Shown here: positions 17,328 through 26,178 of the stretch, piece by piece
Layout: each line of letters opens with the position of its first letter
How positions within the stretch are numbered: position 1 is the first letter of the stretch
Assembly (NCBI RefSeq): GCF_014385105.1
Contig: NZ_JACRTE010000001.1
Coordinates: forward strand, 1 to 64,000
Reading direction: 5' to 3'
Length of the DNA stretch: 64,000 nucleotides
Source of the DNA: Qingrenia yutianensis
GTDB taxonomy: Bacteria; Bacillota; Clostridia; UMGS1810
Notes under the pieces: model-generated
Databases searched by the model: none
What the model was told of the DNA's origin: nothing
The model's input: the letters and a program-made list of their open reading frames with translations, nothing else
Made by a program: the position numbers and the translations under genes

Positions 17328-19055
17328 ATGACATATACCGAAAGATATCAAAAATGGTTAAACTCACCGAAAATTGATGAAGAAACAAGAAAAGAGCTCG
17401 TTGCCATAAAAGACGACGACAACGAAATTAAGGAAAGATTTATAAAAGATTTGGAATTCGGAACGGGCGGACTCCGCGGAATTATCGGCGCAGGCGACAA
17501 CCGAATGAATATATATACCGTTAAAAAAGCGACACAGGGACTTTGCGAGGACATTAAAAACAAAGGCGAAGAATATATGAAACGCGGAGTTGTTATCGCG
17601 TACGATTCGCGCCATAAGTCGGACGAATTTGCAAAAGAGAGTGCGCTCACGCTTGCGGCAAACGGAATTAAAGCATACCTTTTTGAGTCGCTCCGTCCCA
17701 CACCTGTGCTTTCGTTTGCGGTAAGATACAAAAAAGCGGCGGCAGGAATTGTTGTAACCGCGAGCCACAACCCGAAAGAATACAACGGATACAAGGCATA
17801 TGGTGAGGACGGCGGTCAGCTTCCTCCCGAAAGCTCGGACTACGTTATTTCGATTATCGACAAGCTTGATATTTTTGACGACGTTTTGACAACCGACTAC
17901 GACAAGGCGGTAAAAGACGGTCTTATCGAGATAATCGGAGAGGACGTTGACTCGGCATATCTTGCGGCAGTAAAAGAACAGTCTGTTAACGAAGAGGCGG
18001 CAAAAAGCCTGGGCGATGATTTTAAACTTGTTTACACGCCTTTCCACGGCGCGGGAAATATCCCCGTAAGACGTATTCTCGATATGACGGGTGTTAAAAA
18101 CGTTTATGTTGTTAAAGAACAGGAAATGCCCGACGGCGATTTCCCGACGCTTAAATCTCCCAACCCCGAAGAAAACGAGGGATTTAAGCTTGCGATTGAG
18201 CTTGCAAAAAAAGTTGACGCGGACGTTATTATCGCGACCGACCCCGACAGCGACAGGGTAGGTGTTACCGTTAAAGATAAAAAAGGCAATTACATCACGC
18301 TCACGGGCAACCAGACAGGTATTCTTCTTTGCGAATTTATCCTCCGCAACAGAAAGCTCAAAGGCACTCTGCCCAAAAACGGCGCGGTTATAAAAACAAT
18401 CGTTACCACCGATATGGTTTATCCCATTGCGGACAACTATAAAACAACCGTTTTTGACGTTTTGACGGGATTTAAGTTTATCGGCGAAAAGATTAAGGAA
18501 TTTGAAAAAACAGGCAGTAACGAGTATATTTTCGGTTTTGAGGAAAGCTACGGCTACCTTGCCGGAACGTATGCGCGCGACAAAGACGCGGTTGTTGCGT
18601 CAATGCTTATAGCGCAGATGGCGGCGGACTACAAAACAAAGGGCAAAACACTTTATGAAGGTCTTATGTCACTTTACGAAAAATACGGCTATCATAAGGA
18701 TTTACTGCATAATGTTGTGCTCAAAGGTCTTGACGGCGCGGAAAAAATTAAGGCTATTATGGCTGAAATAAGAGAAAATCCACCCAAAGAAATAGACGGT
18801 CATAAGGTTACAAAAGTTTTGGATGTTCTGAAGGGCACCGAAACCGACGTTTTGACAGGCGCGGTTACAAAATCGGAGCTTCCCAAATCAAATGTTTTGA
18901 AATTCTTCCTCGACGACAAATCGTGGTTTGCGGCGCGTCCGTCGGGTACGGAGCCGAAAATTAAGTTCTATTTCGGTGTAACGGCTGACAGCGAGGACGG
19001 CGCGGATAAGAAAATCACGGCACTGCGCGACGCGGTTGTTGAAATGATAAAATAA
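17328..19055 (+). CDS. pgcA: Alpha-phosphoglucomutase / phosphomannomutase
   Basis: 575 residues, full length for the alpha-D-phosphohexomutase superfamily. Motifs in order: phospho-serine loop TASHNPKEYNGYK, metal loop DPDSDRVG, sugar loop GFEESYGYL, and phosphate-binding RPSGTEPKIKFYFGV near the end. It interconverts glucose-1-P and glucose-6-P (and possibly mannose phosphates), feeding nucleotide sugars for wall glycolipid and exopolysaccharide. Transcribed alone from a good promoter. Confidence 0.93.
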   Translation: MTYTERYQKWLNSPKIDEETRKELVAIKDDDNEIKERFIKDLEFGTGGLRGIIGAGDNRMNIYTVKKATQGLCEDIKNKGEEYMKRGVVIAYDSRHKSDEFAKESALTLAANGIKAYLFESLRPTPVLSFAVRYKKAAAGIVVTASHNPKEYNGYKAYGEDGGQLPPESSDYVISIIDKLDIFDDVLTTDYDKAVKDGLIEIIGEDVDSAYLAAVKEQSVNEEAAKSLGDDFKLVYTPFHGAGNIPVRRILDMTGVKNVYVVKEQEMPDGDFPTLKSPNPEENEGFKLAIELAKKVDADVIIATDPDSDRVGVTVKDKKGNYITLTGNQTGILLCEFILRNRKLKGTLPKNGAVIKTIVTTDMVYPIADNYKTTVFDVLTGFKFIGEKIKEFEKTGSNEYIFGFEESYGYLAGTYARDKDAVVASMLIAQMAADYKTKGKTLYEGLMSLYEKYGYHKDLLHNVVLKGLDGAEKIKAIMAEIRENPPKEIDGHKVTKVLDVLKGTETDVLTGAVTKSELPKSNVLKFFLDDKSWFAARPSGTEPKIKFYFGVTADSEDGADKKITALRDAVVEMIK

Positions 19056-19062
19056 AAAAATT

Positions 19063-19371
19063 AAAAGGTGAGGATTTAGCCCCAATCCGATAAGGAAACA
19101 TTGGTTTTGAAATCTGTATTTTAAGTTTATACTTCGGCAAAAAGACACCGTATACGTCAGTATTACGGTGTCTTTTTTTCTTGTCTAAAGCTTAAACTGC
19201 AATTTTCAAAACTGCTTTGCACCCTGAAAACAAAATTTTTTGATGAAGTTCAAGGCGAAAAAGCGAGCAATCCTGTCGGATTTCGAGCCTTTTTTAACGC
19301 AGAAATTCGTAAAAAAGATGTTTGTCAGGGCAATGATTCCTTGTCGGGCCGGGGCTTTTTCCTCACCTTTT
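19063..19371. repeat. 309-bp element bounded by ~41-bp imperfect inverted repeats
   Basis: Left end (19063-19103) and right end (19331-19371, reversed) match at about 33 of 41 positions: both begin AAAAGGTGAGGA, then share AGCCCC, CCGA, AAGGAA and CATTG. A second, weaker inverted pair lies inside (TTTTTTGATGAAGTTC against TTTTTTACGAATTTC). No reading frame fills it. The layout resembles a non-autonomous mobile element or a large structured RNA. It occupies the whole gap between pgcA and rhaB. Confidence 0.5.
19139..19177 (+). terminator. Terminator after phosphoglucomutase
   Basis: 14-bp stem AAAAAGACACCGTA / TACGGTGTCTTTTT with a T-rich tail, lying inside the 309-bp repeat-bounded element. 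Confidence 0.88.
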
Positions 19372-19379
19372 TTGTAAGT

Positions 19380-20846
19380 TTATTTTCCGAGTATTTTTTT
19401 AAATCTTTCAAAAGCGCTGTCCCAATCGGCCGTATGATTAGGCTCGTAATGCTTTAGTGGGAACGAATTTGCGATAATTTTTCTCGCCTCGGCAATGTCT
19501 TTTATCTCGCCGGCGCTGATAAGACACATTGCAATGTTTCCGAGTGCCGTCGCCTCAACGGGGCCTGCATCAACGCAGATATTGCACGCGTCCGCGGTCA
19601 TTGCGCAAAGGAACGGGTCTTTTGTTCCGCCGCCGACAATGTTGATTTTTTCAAATTTTTTGCCCGTTATTTTTTCAAGATTGATAAGCGAATATTTATA
19701 TTTAAGCGCAAGGCTTTCGTATATACAGCGTACCGTTTCGCCGATTGTTTCGGGTGCGCGCTGACCTGTTTTTTCGCAGTATTCGCGTATTCTTTTCGGA
19801 ATGTCGCCCGGTTTTCCGAATTCGGGATAATCGGGGTCGATAAAACACTTAAACGGCTCGGATTTTCTTGCGAGCGCTTCAAGGTCTGCAAAGCTTAAAT
19901 CCTTGCCTTCTTTTATATATGTTCTTCGCGACTCCTGAATAAGCCACAAGCCCATAATGTTGGTCAAAAATCTTATTTTTCCGCCGCAGCCGCCTTCATT
20001 TGTATATGATGAAAGATAGCCCTCTTCGGTGATGTTCGGCTCGTCAAGCTCGGTGCCGAAAAGCGACCAAGTTCCGCAGCTGATGTAAACGAAATCTTTT
20101 TTGTCGGACGGAACGGAAACGACCGCCGACGCGGTGTCGTGAGAGCCTACTGCGATAACGTCGGCTTTTTTAACCTTGAGTTCTTCACAAACCTTGTCCG
20201 AAAGCTCGCCGAGTTTTTTGCCCGGCATAATGATGTCGCAAAAAATATCGGTGTTAATTCCGAATTTTTTCAAAAGGTCAAAATCCCACTTTTTTGTATG
20301 CGGTTCAAGCATCTGCGAGGTTGATGCGATGGTGTATTCGTTTTTCGCAACGCCCGTGAGAAAATAATTCAAAAGGTCGGGCATAAACAAAAAAGTTTTT
20401 GCGTTTTCAAGCACGTGATTTTTGTGATTTTTCGCGTAAACAAGCTGATAAAGTGTGTTAAAATCGAGAATTTGAATACCTGTTCTTTCGTAAATTTCCT
20501 TTGCGCTCATCGTGTCAAACGCCTCTTTTTGACCGACTGCATTGCGCGCGTCGCGGTAATGCACGGGATTTGTAAGGAGCGAGCCGTCTTTGTCCAAAAG
20601 ACCGTAATCAACACCCCAAGTGTCAATTCCGATAAGGTCAAAACCGCCGTCGTTGTTCGCCTTAACAATCGCCTGTTTTATCTCGTCCAAAAGGTGCAGA
20701 ACGTCCCAGAGAAAATCTCCGCCCGCCCAAACGCCGTTGTTCTGAAAACGGTGAATTTCTTTAAGCGATATTTTTCCGCCGTCAAGATGCGCGATAATTC
20801 CGCGTCCGCTCGACGCGCCGAGGTCTATTGCAAGAACTTTTTTCAT
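19380..20846 (-). CDS. rhaB: Rhamnulokinase (FGGY family)
   Basis: 488 residues. N-terminal nucleotide-binding motif LAIDLGASSGRGI, sugar-side motif IGIDTWGVDYGLLD, and second-domain ATP motif NIVGGGTKD. The 'DLGASSGR' plus 'DTWGVDYGLLD' combination is characteristic of RhaB among FGGY kinases. It phosphorylates L-rhamnulose to L-rhamnulose-1-phosphate. No rhamnose isomerase, aldolase or regulator is beside it, so it is either an isolated member of a dispersed pathway or acts on another sugar. Confidence 0.9.
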   Translation of the reverse strand: MKKVLAIDLGASSGRGIIAHLDGGKISLKEIHRFQNNGVWAGGDFLWDVLHLLDEIKQAIVKANNDGGFDLIGIDTWGVDYGLLDKDGSLLTNPVHYRDARNAVGQKEAFDTMSAKEIYERTGIQILDFNTLYQLVYAKNHKNHVLENAKTFLFMPDLLNYFLTGVAKNEYTIASTSQMLEPHTKKWDFDLLKKFGINTDIFCDIIMPGKKLGELSDKVCEELKVKKADVIAVGSHDTASAVVSVPSDKKDFVYISCGTWSLFGTELDEPNITEEGYLSSYTNEGGCGGKIRFLTNIMGLWLIQESRRTYIKEGKDLSFADLEALARKSEPFKCFIDPDYPEFGKPGDIPKRIREYCEKTGQRAPETIGETVRCIYESLALKYKYSLINLEKITGKKFEKINIVGGGTKDPFLCAMTADACNICVDAGPVEATALGNIAMCLISAGEIKDIAEARKIIANSFPLKHYEPNHTADWDSAFERFKKILGK

Positions 20847-20885
20847 AATAATTTTATCCTTTCAAAGTTGAATTTTTATAATAAC

Positions 20886-23045
20886 CTAAAAACTGTTATC
20901 TTTGTTGCGGTCCGCACAAATTTTGCCGTTTTTGCAGTCGGTTTCGCCGTTATTCTTTTTGCAGATAAGATACAAAACCGCCGCAGTGATTAACACGATA
21001 AGCACAATTCCGATGATTATTTCGGAAAGTGCGGGGGCAAAATTTCTTCCGAACCCCATAACGCGCCCCGCGTTGTATACGCAAAATGCCGCCGCATACG
21101 CAAATGCGGTTTGATAAAGCATCATATAAACCGATTTGAGCGTGCTGTTAAATTCGCGGCGAATTGCCGCCATTGCCGCAACGCACGGCATATAAAGCAG
21201 TGTGAATATCAAAAACGAGAACGCGCAAAGCGGTGTTGTAAATACCGACGCAAGCCCTGCCTCGCCGGTGAGCATTTGAATTGTGCTTACGACCGCCTCT
21301 TTCGCAGTAAGTCCCGTCACAAGAGCAGTTGCGGCTCTCCAGTCGCCGAAACCGAGCGGTTTGAATATCGGCGCGGCAAGTCCGCCGACAAATGCGAGTA
21401 TGCTTTTTGACGCGTCATCTGTCATATTAAAATGAAGGTCAAAATTCTGCAAAATCCAAATTACAACCGTTGCGCAGAAAATGATTGTAAATGCCTTCAC
21501 AATGAAATCTTTCGCCTTTTCCCACATATGCAGGCATACACTTTTAAACGACGGAAAACGGTATGCCGGGAGCTCCATAACAAACGGCACGGGTTTGCCC
21601 TCGAAAAGTATGCCCTTTAAAAGCAGACAGGACAAAATTCCCATAATTATGCCGAATATGTATAAAAACGTCATAACAAGCGCTTGGTGCGACTTGAAAA
21701 ATGCTGATACGAAAATCGCGTAAATAGGAAGTTTTGCACTGCATGACATAAACGGCACGAGAAGGATCGTCATTTTTCTGTCTCGCTCGCTCGAAAGCGT
21801 GCGTGTTGCCATAATTGCGGGAACGGAACAGCCGAAACCGATTATAAGAGGAACGAACGAACGTCCCGAAAGTCCGATTTTCCTTAAAACTTTGTCCATA
21901 ACAAACGCAACGCGCGCCATATATCCCGAATCTTCGAGGATTGACAAAAACAAAAACAGAATTACAATCGTCGGAAGAAAACTTAAGACACTTCCCACAC
22001 CGGCGAAAATTCCGTCAATGATAAGCGAATGCAGAGCTTTGTTAATGTCCAGTGCATAAAGCGCATTGTCCGCCGCGGCGGTGACAAGGTCTATCACATA
22101 TGAAAAGCCGTCGCTCAAAAATGCGCCGACAACACCGAAGGTAAGGTAAAATATAAGCGCCATTATACCTATAAAAATAGGAAATGCAAAAAATCTGTGC
22201 GTAAGTACCGCGTCGATTTTCACGCTGCGCGCCTGCTCTTTTGTTTGACCTGCCTTTACAACCGCTTTTTTGCAAAGATTGGTTATAAAATCGTAGCGCA
22301 TATCGGCAAGCGCCGCCTCGCGGTCAGTGCCGAGGCTTGTTTCCATTTCGTGCACAACGTGATTTAAAATGTCAAGTTCGTTTTGGTTTAACCCGAGCAG
22401 TTTAATCATCGGTTCGTCGCCCTCAACAAGCTTTGTTGCGGCAAAACGAAGCGGAATATTCAATCTTTCCGCGTGGTCCTCTATAAGGTGAGCAAGCGAG
22501 TGAATTGCCCTGTGCACACTGCCTTTGCAAAAGTCGGTTTTGACGGGTTTTTGTCCGTTTTGGACCGTTTTTACGGCAACTTTCACAAGCTCGTCAATGC
22601 CGTAATTTTTGCCTGCACTTATCGGCACAACAGGCACCCCGAGCTCGTCCGACATCATTTTAACGTCGATAAATCCGCCGTTTGCCTCAATTTCGTCCAT
22701 CATATTGAGTGCGATAACCATAGGTATGCCGAGCTCTATTATTTGCAGAGAAAGGTATAAATTACGCTCAATATTTGTCGCGTCGATTATGTTTATAATA
22801 CCGTCGGGACGGTCGTTTATAAGAAAATCGCGCGTTACGACCTCTTCGGCAGTGTACGGCGAAATTGAGTAAATTCCCGGCAAATCGACAACGAATACAT
22901 CTTTTTGTTTTTTAATAATACCCTCTTTTTTCTCAACCGTGACGCCCGGAAAGTTTCCGACATGCTGATTGCTTCCCGTAAGGCGGTTGAAAAGGGTGGT
23001 TTTTCCGCAGTTTTGATTTCCCGTAAGAGCGAAAGTAATGCTCAT
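20886..23045 (-). CDS. feoB: Ferrous iron transporter FeoB
   Basis: 719 residues. A GTPase domain shows G1 GNQNCGKTTLFN, switch GNFPGVTVEKKEG, G3 DLPGIYS and G4 NMMD. It is followed by a helical GDI region and about ten membrane segments with paired Cys/gate motifs (GFGCSVPAIMATR, then SCSAKLPIY). It imports Fe2+ under anoxic conditions. The tail is short and Lys/Cys/Asn-rich (KNNGETDCKNGKICADRN), possibly metal-binding. The ATG at 23045 is chosen over TTG/GTG codons up to 12 bases earlier. Preceded by feoA with a 23-base gap. Confidence 0.96.
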   Translation of the reverse strand: MSITFALTGNQNCGKTTLFNRLTGSNQHVGNFPGVTVEKKEGIIKKQKDVFVVDLPGIYSISPYTAEEVVTRDFLINDRPDGIINIIDATNIERNLYLSLQIIELGIPMVIALNMMDEIEANGGFIDVKMMSDELGVPVVPISAGKNYGIDELVKVAVKTVQNGQKPVKTDFCKGSVHRAIHSLAHLIEDHAERLNIPLRFAATKLVEGDEPMIKLLGLNQNELDILNHVVHEMETSLGTDREAALADMRYDFITNLCKKAVVKAGQTKEQARSVKIDAVLTHRFFAFPIFIGIMALIFYLTFGVVGAFLSDGFSYVIDLVTAAADNALYALDINKALHSLIIDGIFAGVGSVLSFLPTIVILFLFLSILEDSGYMARVAFVMDKVLRKIGLSGRSFVPLIIGFGCSVPAIMATRTLSSERDRKMTILLVPFMSCSAKLPIYAIFVSAFFKSHQALVMTFLYIFGIIMGILSCLLLKGILFEGKPVPFVMELPAYRFPSFKSVCLHMWEKAKDFIVKAFTIIFCATVVIWILQNFDLHFNMTDDASKSILAFVGGLAAPIFKPLGFGDWRAATALVTGLTAKEAVVSTIQMLTGEAGLASVFTTPLCAFSFLIFTLLYMPCVAAMAAIRREFNSTLKSVYMMLYQTAFAYAAAFCVYNAGRVMGFGRNFAPALSEIIIGIVLIVLITAAVLYLICKKNNGETDCKNGKICADRNKDNSF

Positions 23046-23068
23046 TTTCTGCACCAATCCTTTGTAAT

Positions 23069-23293
23069 TTATTTTTTTATAACTTCAATTTTTTTCGCGT
23101 CTTCAAGGCGCAGAGTAAGCTCATATCCGCGTAAGCAAAGCTCTATCGGGTCGCCGAGAGGTGCGGTTTTGCGCACAAAAACCTCGGTTTTGGGGGTTAG
23201 TCCCATATCGAGCAAACGCCGTCTTAATGCGCCCTGTCCGCCCACAACCGTGATAATTCCTGAATCGCCGATTTTAAGTTTGTCGAGTGTCAT
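23069..23293 (-). CDS. feoA: Ferrous iron transport protein FeoA
   Basis: 74 residues, one SH3-like FeoA domain (LKIGDSGIITVVGG, RRRLLDMGLTPKTEV, DPIELCLRGYELTLR). It is a small cytoplasmic partner required for FeoB activity. A strong GGGAGGAG lies 5 bases before the ATG. First gene of feoAB. Confidence 0.95.
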   Translation of the reverse strand: MTLDKLKIGDSGIITVVGGQGALRRRLLDMGLTPKTEVFVRKTAPLGDPIELCLRGYELTLRLEDAKKIEVIKK

Positions 23294-23330
23294 AAGCTCC
23301 TCCCATGAGTCAATTTTTTCTTTGATAATG

Positions 23331-23388
23331 ACTGCTTTTCTGTGAAATTTACTGCTTTATTATACAACAAACGACATTCTTTTGTCAA
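23331..23388 (-). promoter_or_regulatory. feoAB promoter with paired ACTGCTTT repeats
   Basis: Minus strand: TTGACA (23383-23388), 18 bases, TATAAT (23359-23364). Two direct copies of ACTGCTTT (plus strand 23331-23338 and 23351-23358), 20 bases apart, cover the start of the transcript and may be an operator. They do not read as a classical Fur box. Confidence 0.5.
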
Positions 23389-23474
23389 TTACTATTGATT
23401 TTATGTGCAAAATATGTTATAAATTATATATGATAAATTACACTGAGATATGCAAAAACGGAGGATAAAGAATT

Positions 23475-24851
23475 ATGAGTGCATCAAAAAAGCATAAATT
23501 TTCTTCATTTGATGTATATATTTTTATAATTCTGATTGCTTTTGAGCTTTTAATGTCGTTCACATTTTTGGGATACATACACATTCCGCCTGTTTCGGTT
23601 ACGCTGGCATACATTCCTATTTTAATTGCCGCGTGCTTTCTCGGTACTGTGCAGTCAACCGTTGTAGGCGCGGTTTTCGGTTTGGCAAGTATGTATAAGT
23701 CGACTTCGTTTTATGTCTTGCCTGCCGATATGCTGTTTTCGCCGTTTTTGAGCGGAAATCCGATAGGAAGTTTAATTCTTTCGGTAGGCACGCGAACGTT
23801 TTTCGGTTTTCTTATAGGTCTTGCGTTCAGCTGGGCGAAAAAGAGCAAACGCCCGAAATTATGTATTGGTGTTGTTTCACTTATTGCGCCGACGCTCCAC
23901 GCATTTTTGGTGTTAACCGCGTCGGGTATTTTCTTCCCCGACGAGCTGGGCGAATTTGTTTCGCCGTTTCTTATAATAAGCAATATTATCCTCTCAATAT
24001 TCTGTGTAGGAATTGTTGAGTTTTCGTGGAGAGAATATACCGAAAAGTCGCTTAAAACCGTAAAAAGGGCGATAGATAAGTCAAGCTGCATACCGAATGT
24101 CAATTCGTCAAAACAAAAGTTTCTGATTTCGCTTTTTACTTTGTTTATCTTCGGTATGACAATCGCCGCGGCGCTTTATTTTGCGGACAGAATGTCGTTT
24201 ATGCTCCGTCAGCATAACGTTGCTGTTTCGGCAGTGATAACAGGCGACCTTATCCATTTGCAGGTGCAGTTTATGATGGCTCTGTTTTCGCTCAATGTCA
24301 TAAGCGTTGTTATCCTGATTTTGGGGTATCAGTACACAGCATACAAAAGTTTTATCGGCGAACTTGATGCGGTGACGAATGTTATGGGACGAAGACTGTT
24401 TTTAAACTGCTGTGAAAGAGCGCAGAGCGGCGCGGATTTGCAGACACGCGGAGAGGGCTGGTTTTTGTTCCTCGATGTTGACAATTTTAAAACGGTTAAC
24501 GACACGCTGGGTCACACCGTGGGCGACGGTGTTTTGAAGAAAGTTGCATTTATTTTGAAAAATACATTCGGCGGCTTCGGAATAGTCGGACGTATGGGCG
24601 GTGACGAGTTTGCGGTTATGATAGATAAAAAAACGTTCAGCGATGAAGAAATAAAAAAACTGACGGACGGATTTTTGTCGGAAATATCGGGAATAATTGA
24701 CGCACCGTTAAAGGTTAGCTGCAGTATAGGAGCGTGCAGATTTTCGTTCCCGGCGGATATTGCGGTTTTGATGAATAAGACCGATGCGTATTTGTATCGG
24801 GCAAAGGAAAAAGGACGCGCCTGCTGTGTTATAGGCTCAATGTCCGATTAG
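23475..24851 (+). CDS. Diguanylate cyclase with ECF-S-component-like membrane domain
   Basis: 458 residues. Residues ~12-185 form six hydrophobic segments whose sequence (LGYIHIPPVSVTLAYIPIL, then GTVQSTVVGAVFGLASMY) closely follows the substrate-binding S component of ECF vitamin transporters. Two further membrane segments (~214-236 and 262-288) lead to a GGDEF domain with FLDVDNFKTVND and intact GRMGGDEF (375-379). No ECF ATPase or T component is nearby. The inferred role is a membrane receptor that tunes c-di-GMP synthesis, perhaps to a vitamin-like ligand. It could also be an unrelated six-helix sensor. A good ribosome site (CGGAGGA) precedes the ATG. Confidence 0.82.
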   Translation: MSASKKHKFSSFDVYIFIILIAFELLMSFTFLGYIHIPPVSVTLAYIPILIAACFLGTVQSTVVGAVFGLASMYKSTSFYVLPADMLFSPFLSGNPIGSLILSVGTRTFFGFLIGLAFSWAKKSKRPKLCIGVVSLIAPTLHAFLVLTASGIFFPDELGEFVSPFLIISNIILSIFCVGIVEFSWREYTEKSLKTVKRAIDKSSCIPNVNSSKQKFLISLFTLFIFGMTIAAALYFADRMSFMLRQHNVAVSAVITGDLIHLQVQFMMALFSLNVISVVILILGYQYTAYKSFIGELDAVTNVMGRRLFLNCCERAQSGADLQTRGEGWFLFLDVDNFKTVNDTLGHTVGDGVLKKVAFILKNTFGGFGIVGRMGGDEFAVMIDKKTFSDEEIKKLTDGFLSEISGIIDAPLKVSCSIGACRFSFPADIAVLMNKTDAYLYRAKEKGRACCVIGSMSD

Positions 24852-24872
24852 AATTTGATTAAGGCGGAGTTT

Positions 24873-25628
24873 ATGCAAATTAAAAAGGAAGAAAAATTGA
24901 AAATTCTGATTTTTTCGATATGTTCGTTTGTTGTGATTTTTATAGGCGTTATATGCGGTTTTTCGCTTAATAACCTTAAAAACGACAGTAAAAAACTTCC
25001 CGACGAGCTGAAGAAAAACACAAATATTTTGCTTATTTTTTTGGACGAAGGCAAAAAAGAGGCAGACGGAATTTTTGCGGTGTCGTTAGACCCAAAAAAT
25101 AACAAAATAGATCTTGACGATATACCGCGCACTGCAAAAACGGTGTATGACGGTGCGGATGACACATTTCGGGGCATATATTCCGAAAACGGCGCAGAGG
25201 CGCTCAAAGAGTGCGTCGGAAAAGAAAAAAATATTAAATTTGACAAATACATTTGCCTTGACAGGGATTTGCTTGAAAAAACGGTAAACACAACAGGTGA
25301 TATTGCGGTTGATTTTAAAGGCGCGGTGTCGTTTTCACAAAACGGCGAGAGTTTTTCGTTTGAAAAGGGCGAGTGTTTGCTTAATCCCGTGCAGTTTGCG
25401 CTCTGTTTTGCGTATCTTTGCAGGGACGGAGCGAAAAAAGATAACAAGCCGGAATTGCTGAAATCGTTTTTCAAGCGTCTTTCCGGTGCGGATTTTGCGC
25501 CTTGGCAGCAAAAGGAATTTTTAAACATTGTAAAGCAGTCGAAAACCGACATTGCAAGTTACGATTTTGACGATTTGGCAAAGATTTTCTCGTCGATGGA
25601 TAATGCCGAAATAACGGTGAAACAATAA
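24873..25628 (+). CDS. Divergent LytR-CpsA-Psr (LCP)-like membrane protein
   Basis: About 251 residues: one N-terminal membrane helix (ILIFSICSFVVIFIGVICGF), then an extracellular domain with LCP rhythm: 'TNILLIFLDEGKKEADGIFAVSLDPKNNKI' resembles the LCP opening 'NiLLlGvD---g-aDtimlvsinp', and 'IKFDKYICLDRDLLEKTVNTTGDIAVDF' resembles the later 'vd-yv-vd---f--lvd-lGGv-v'. The catalytic Asp and the Arg cluster of true LCP ligases are missing, and the protein is shorter. It starts 21 bases after the ECF-like GGDEF gene, suggesting joint expression. The role is unknown; a non-catalytic LCP relative is the best description. Confidence 0.5.
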   Translation: MQIKKEEKLKILIFSICSFVVIFIGVICGFSLNNLKNDSKKLPDELKKNTNILLIFLDEGKKEADGIFAVSLDPKNNKIDLDDIPRTAKTVYDGADDTFRGIYSENGAEALKECVGKEKNIKFDKYICLDRDLLEKTVNTTGDIAVDFKGAVSFSQNGESFSFEKGECLLNPVQFALCFAYLCRDGAKKDNKPELLKSFFKRLSGADFAPWQQKEFLNIVKQSKTDIASYDFDDLAKIFSSMDNAEITVKQ

Positions 25629-25657
25629 AAAAGGCAGGACGAAAATGCCGTCCTGCC
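25627..25657 (-). terminator. Terminator of the Cys-rich small-protein operon
   Basis: GGCAGGACG / CGTCCTGCC stem with a 7-base loop. On the minus strand it is followed by a six-T run, so it mainly ends the small-protein unit; it may also serve the LCP-like gene from the other side. Confidence 0.85.
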
Positions 25658-25667
25658 GATTTATAAC

Positions 25668-25835
25668 TTAACAGCAGCAGTTGTCGTCATTTGAAAAAAG
25701 CAGCCAGATTACAACGATTGCACCGATTATAATCCAGATGTTGTTTCCCGAAAAAATGCCGTTGTTTCTGCAGCACGGATCGGGAGGACAAGGCGGCGGA
25801 CATTTAGGTTCGCACGTATTGCAGCAATCAATCAT
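25668..25835 (-). CDS. Small Cys-rich single-pass membrane protein 1 (55 aa)
   Basis: 55 residues, too short for routine gene finding. A Cys/Pro-rich head (MIDCCNTCEPKCPPPCPPD, then PCC) leads to a hydrophobic helix (NIWIIIGAIVVIWLLF) and a tail ending CCC. GGAGG lies 6 bases before the ATG. Third gene of a minus-strand trio sharing the layout CC-spacer-membrane helix-CC, directly ahead of a terminator. Very short Cys- or Gly-rich membrane proteins of this type in Firmicutes are often sporulation-linked (YjcZ-like); that role is inferred, not shown. Confidence 0.78.
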   Translation of the reverse strand: MIDCCNTCEPKCPPPCPPDPCCRNNGIFSGNNIWIIIGAIVVIWLLFSNDDNCCC

Positions 25836-25861
25836 ATTATACCTCCGAAATTACCTTTAAA

Positions 25862-25981
25862 TTACTGACAGCAGGGTGTGTTGTCCTCGCCGCAGTTTAT
25901 GAACAACAAAAGAATGAGTATCAAGAACCACAATGCGGTACTGCTGTTTTCGCAGCAGCCGCCGTTACCGAAACCGAACAT
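25862..25981 (-). CDS. Small Cys-rich single-pass membrane protein 2 (39 aa)
   Basis: 39 residues: a head with GFGNGGCCEN, a membrane helix (ALWFLILILLLFI) and a short tail with NCGEDNTPCCQ. GGAGG 9 bases ahead of the ATG. Middle gene of the trio; its CC-TM-CC plan matches both neighbours despite little exact identity. Function unknown. Confidence 0.75.
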   Translation of the reverse strand: MFGFGNGGCCENSSTALWFLILILLLFINCGEDNTPCCQ

Positions 25982-26026
25982 TAACGCGCACCTCCTTATT
26001 TTTGGAATTTTTCTGCGTTTAAATTA

Positions 26027-26122
26027 TCAATCGCAGCAGCCGAAGAGAAGCAGGAACACCAAAATGAAAAACAACATACCGTCGTTTCCGTTAAAAAGGT
26101 TTTGGCAGCAGCCTCTTGTCAT
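26027..26122 (-). CDS. Small Cys-rich single-pass membrane protein 3 (31 aa)
   Basis: 31 residues: TRGCCQN head, NGNDG turn, helix MLFFILVFLLLFG and tail CCD. GGAGG 8 bases ahead of the ATG. First gene of the trio and the shortest protein in the window. The same CC-spacer-helix-CC arrangement argues that the three arose by duplication. Confidence 0.72.
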   Translation of the reverse strand: MTRGCCQNLFNGNDGMLFFILVFLLLFGCCD

Positions 26123-26178
26123 AGTCAACACCTCCAAGATTACAATTTCTGTGTTTGCTTTAGCCGGGTGGCTTAATA

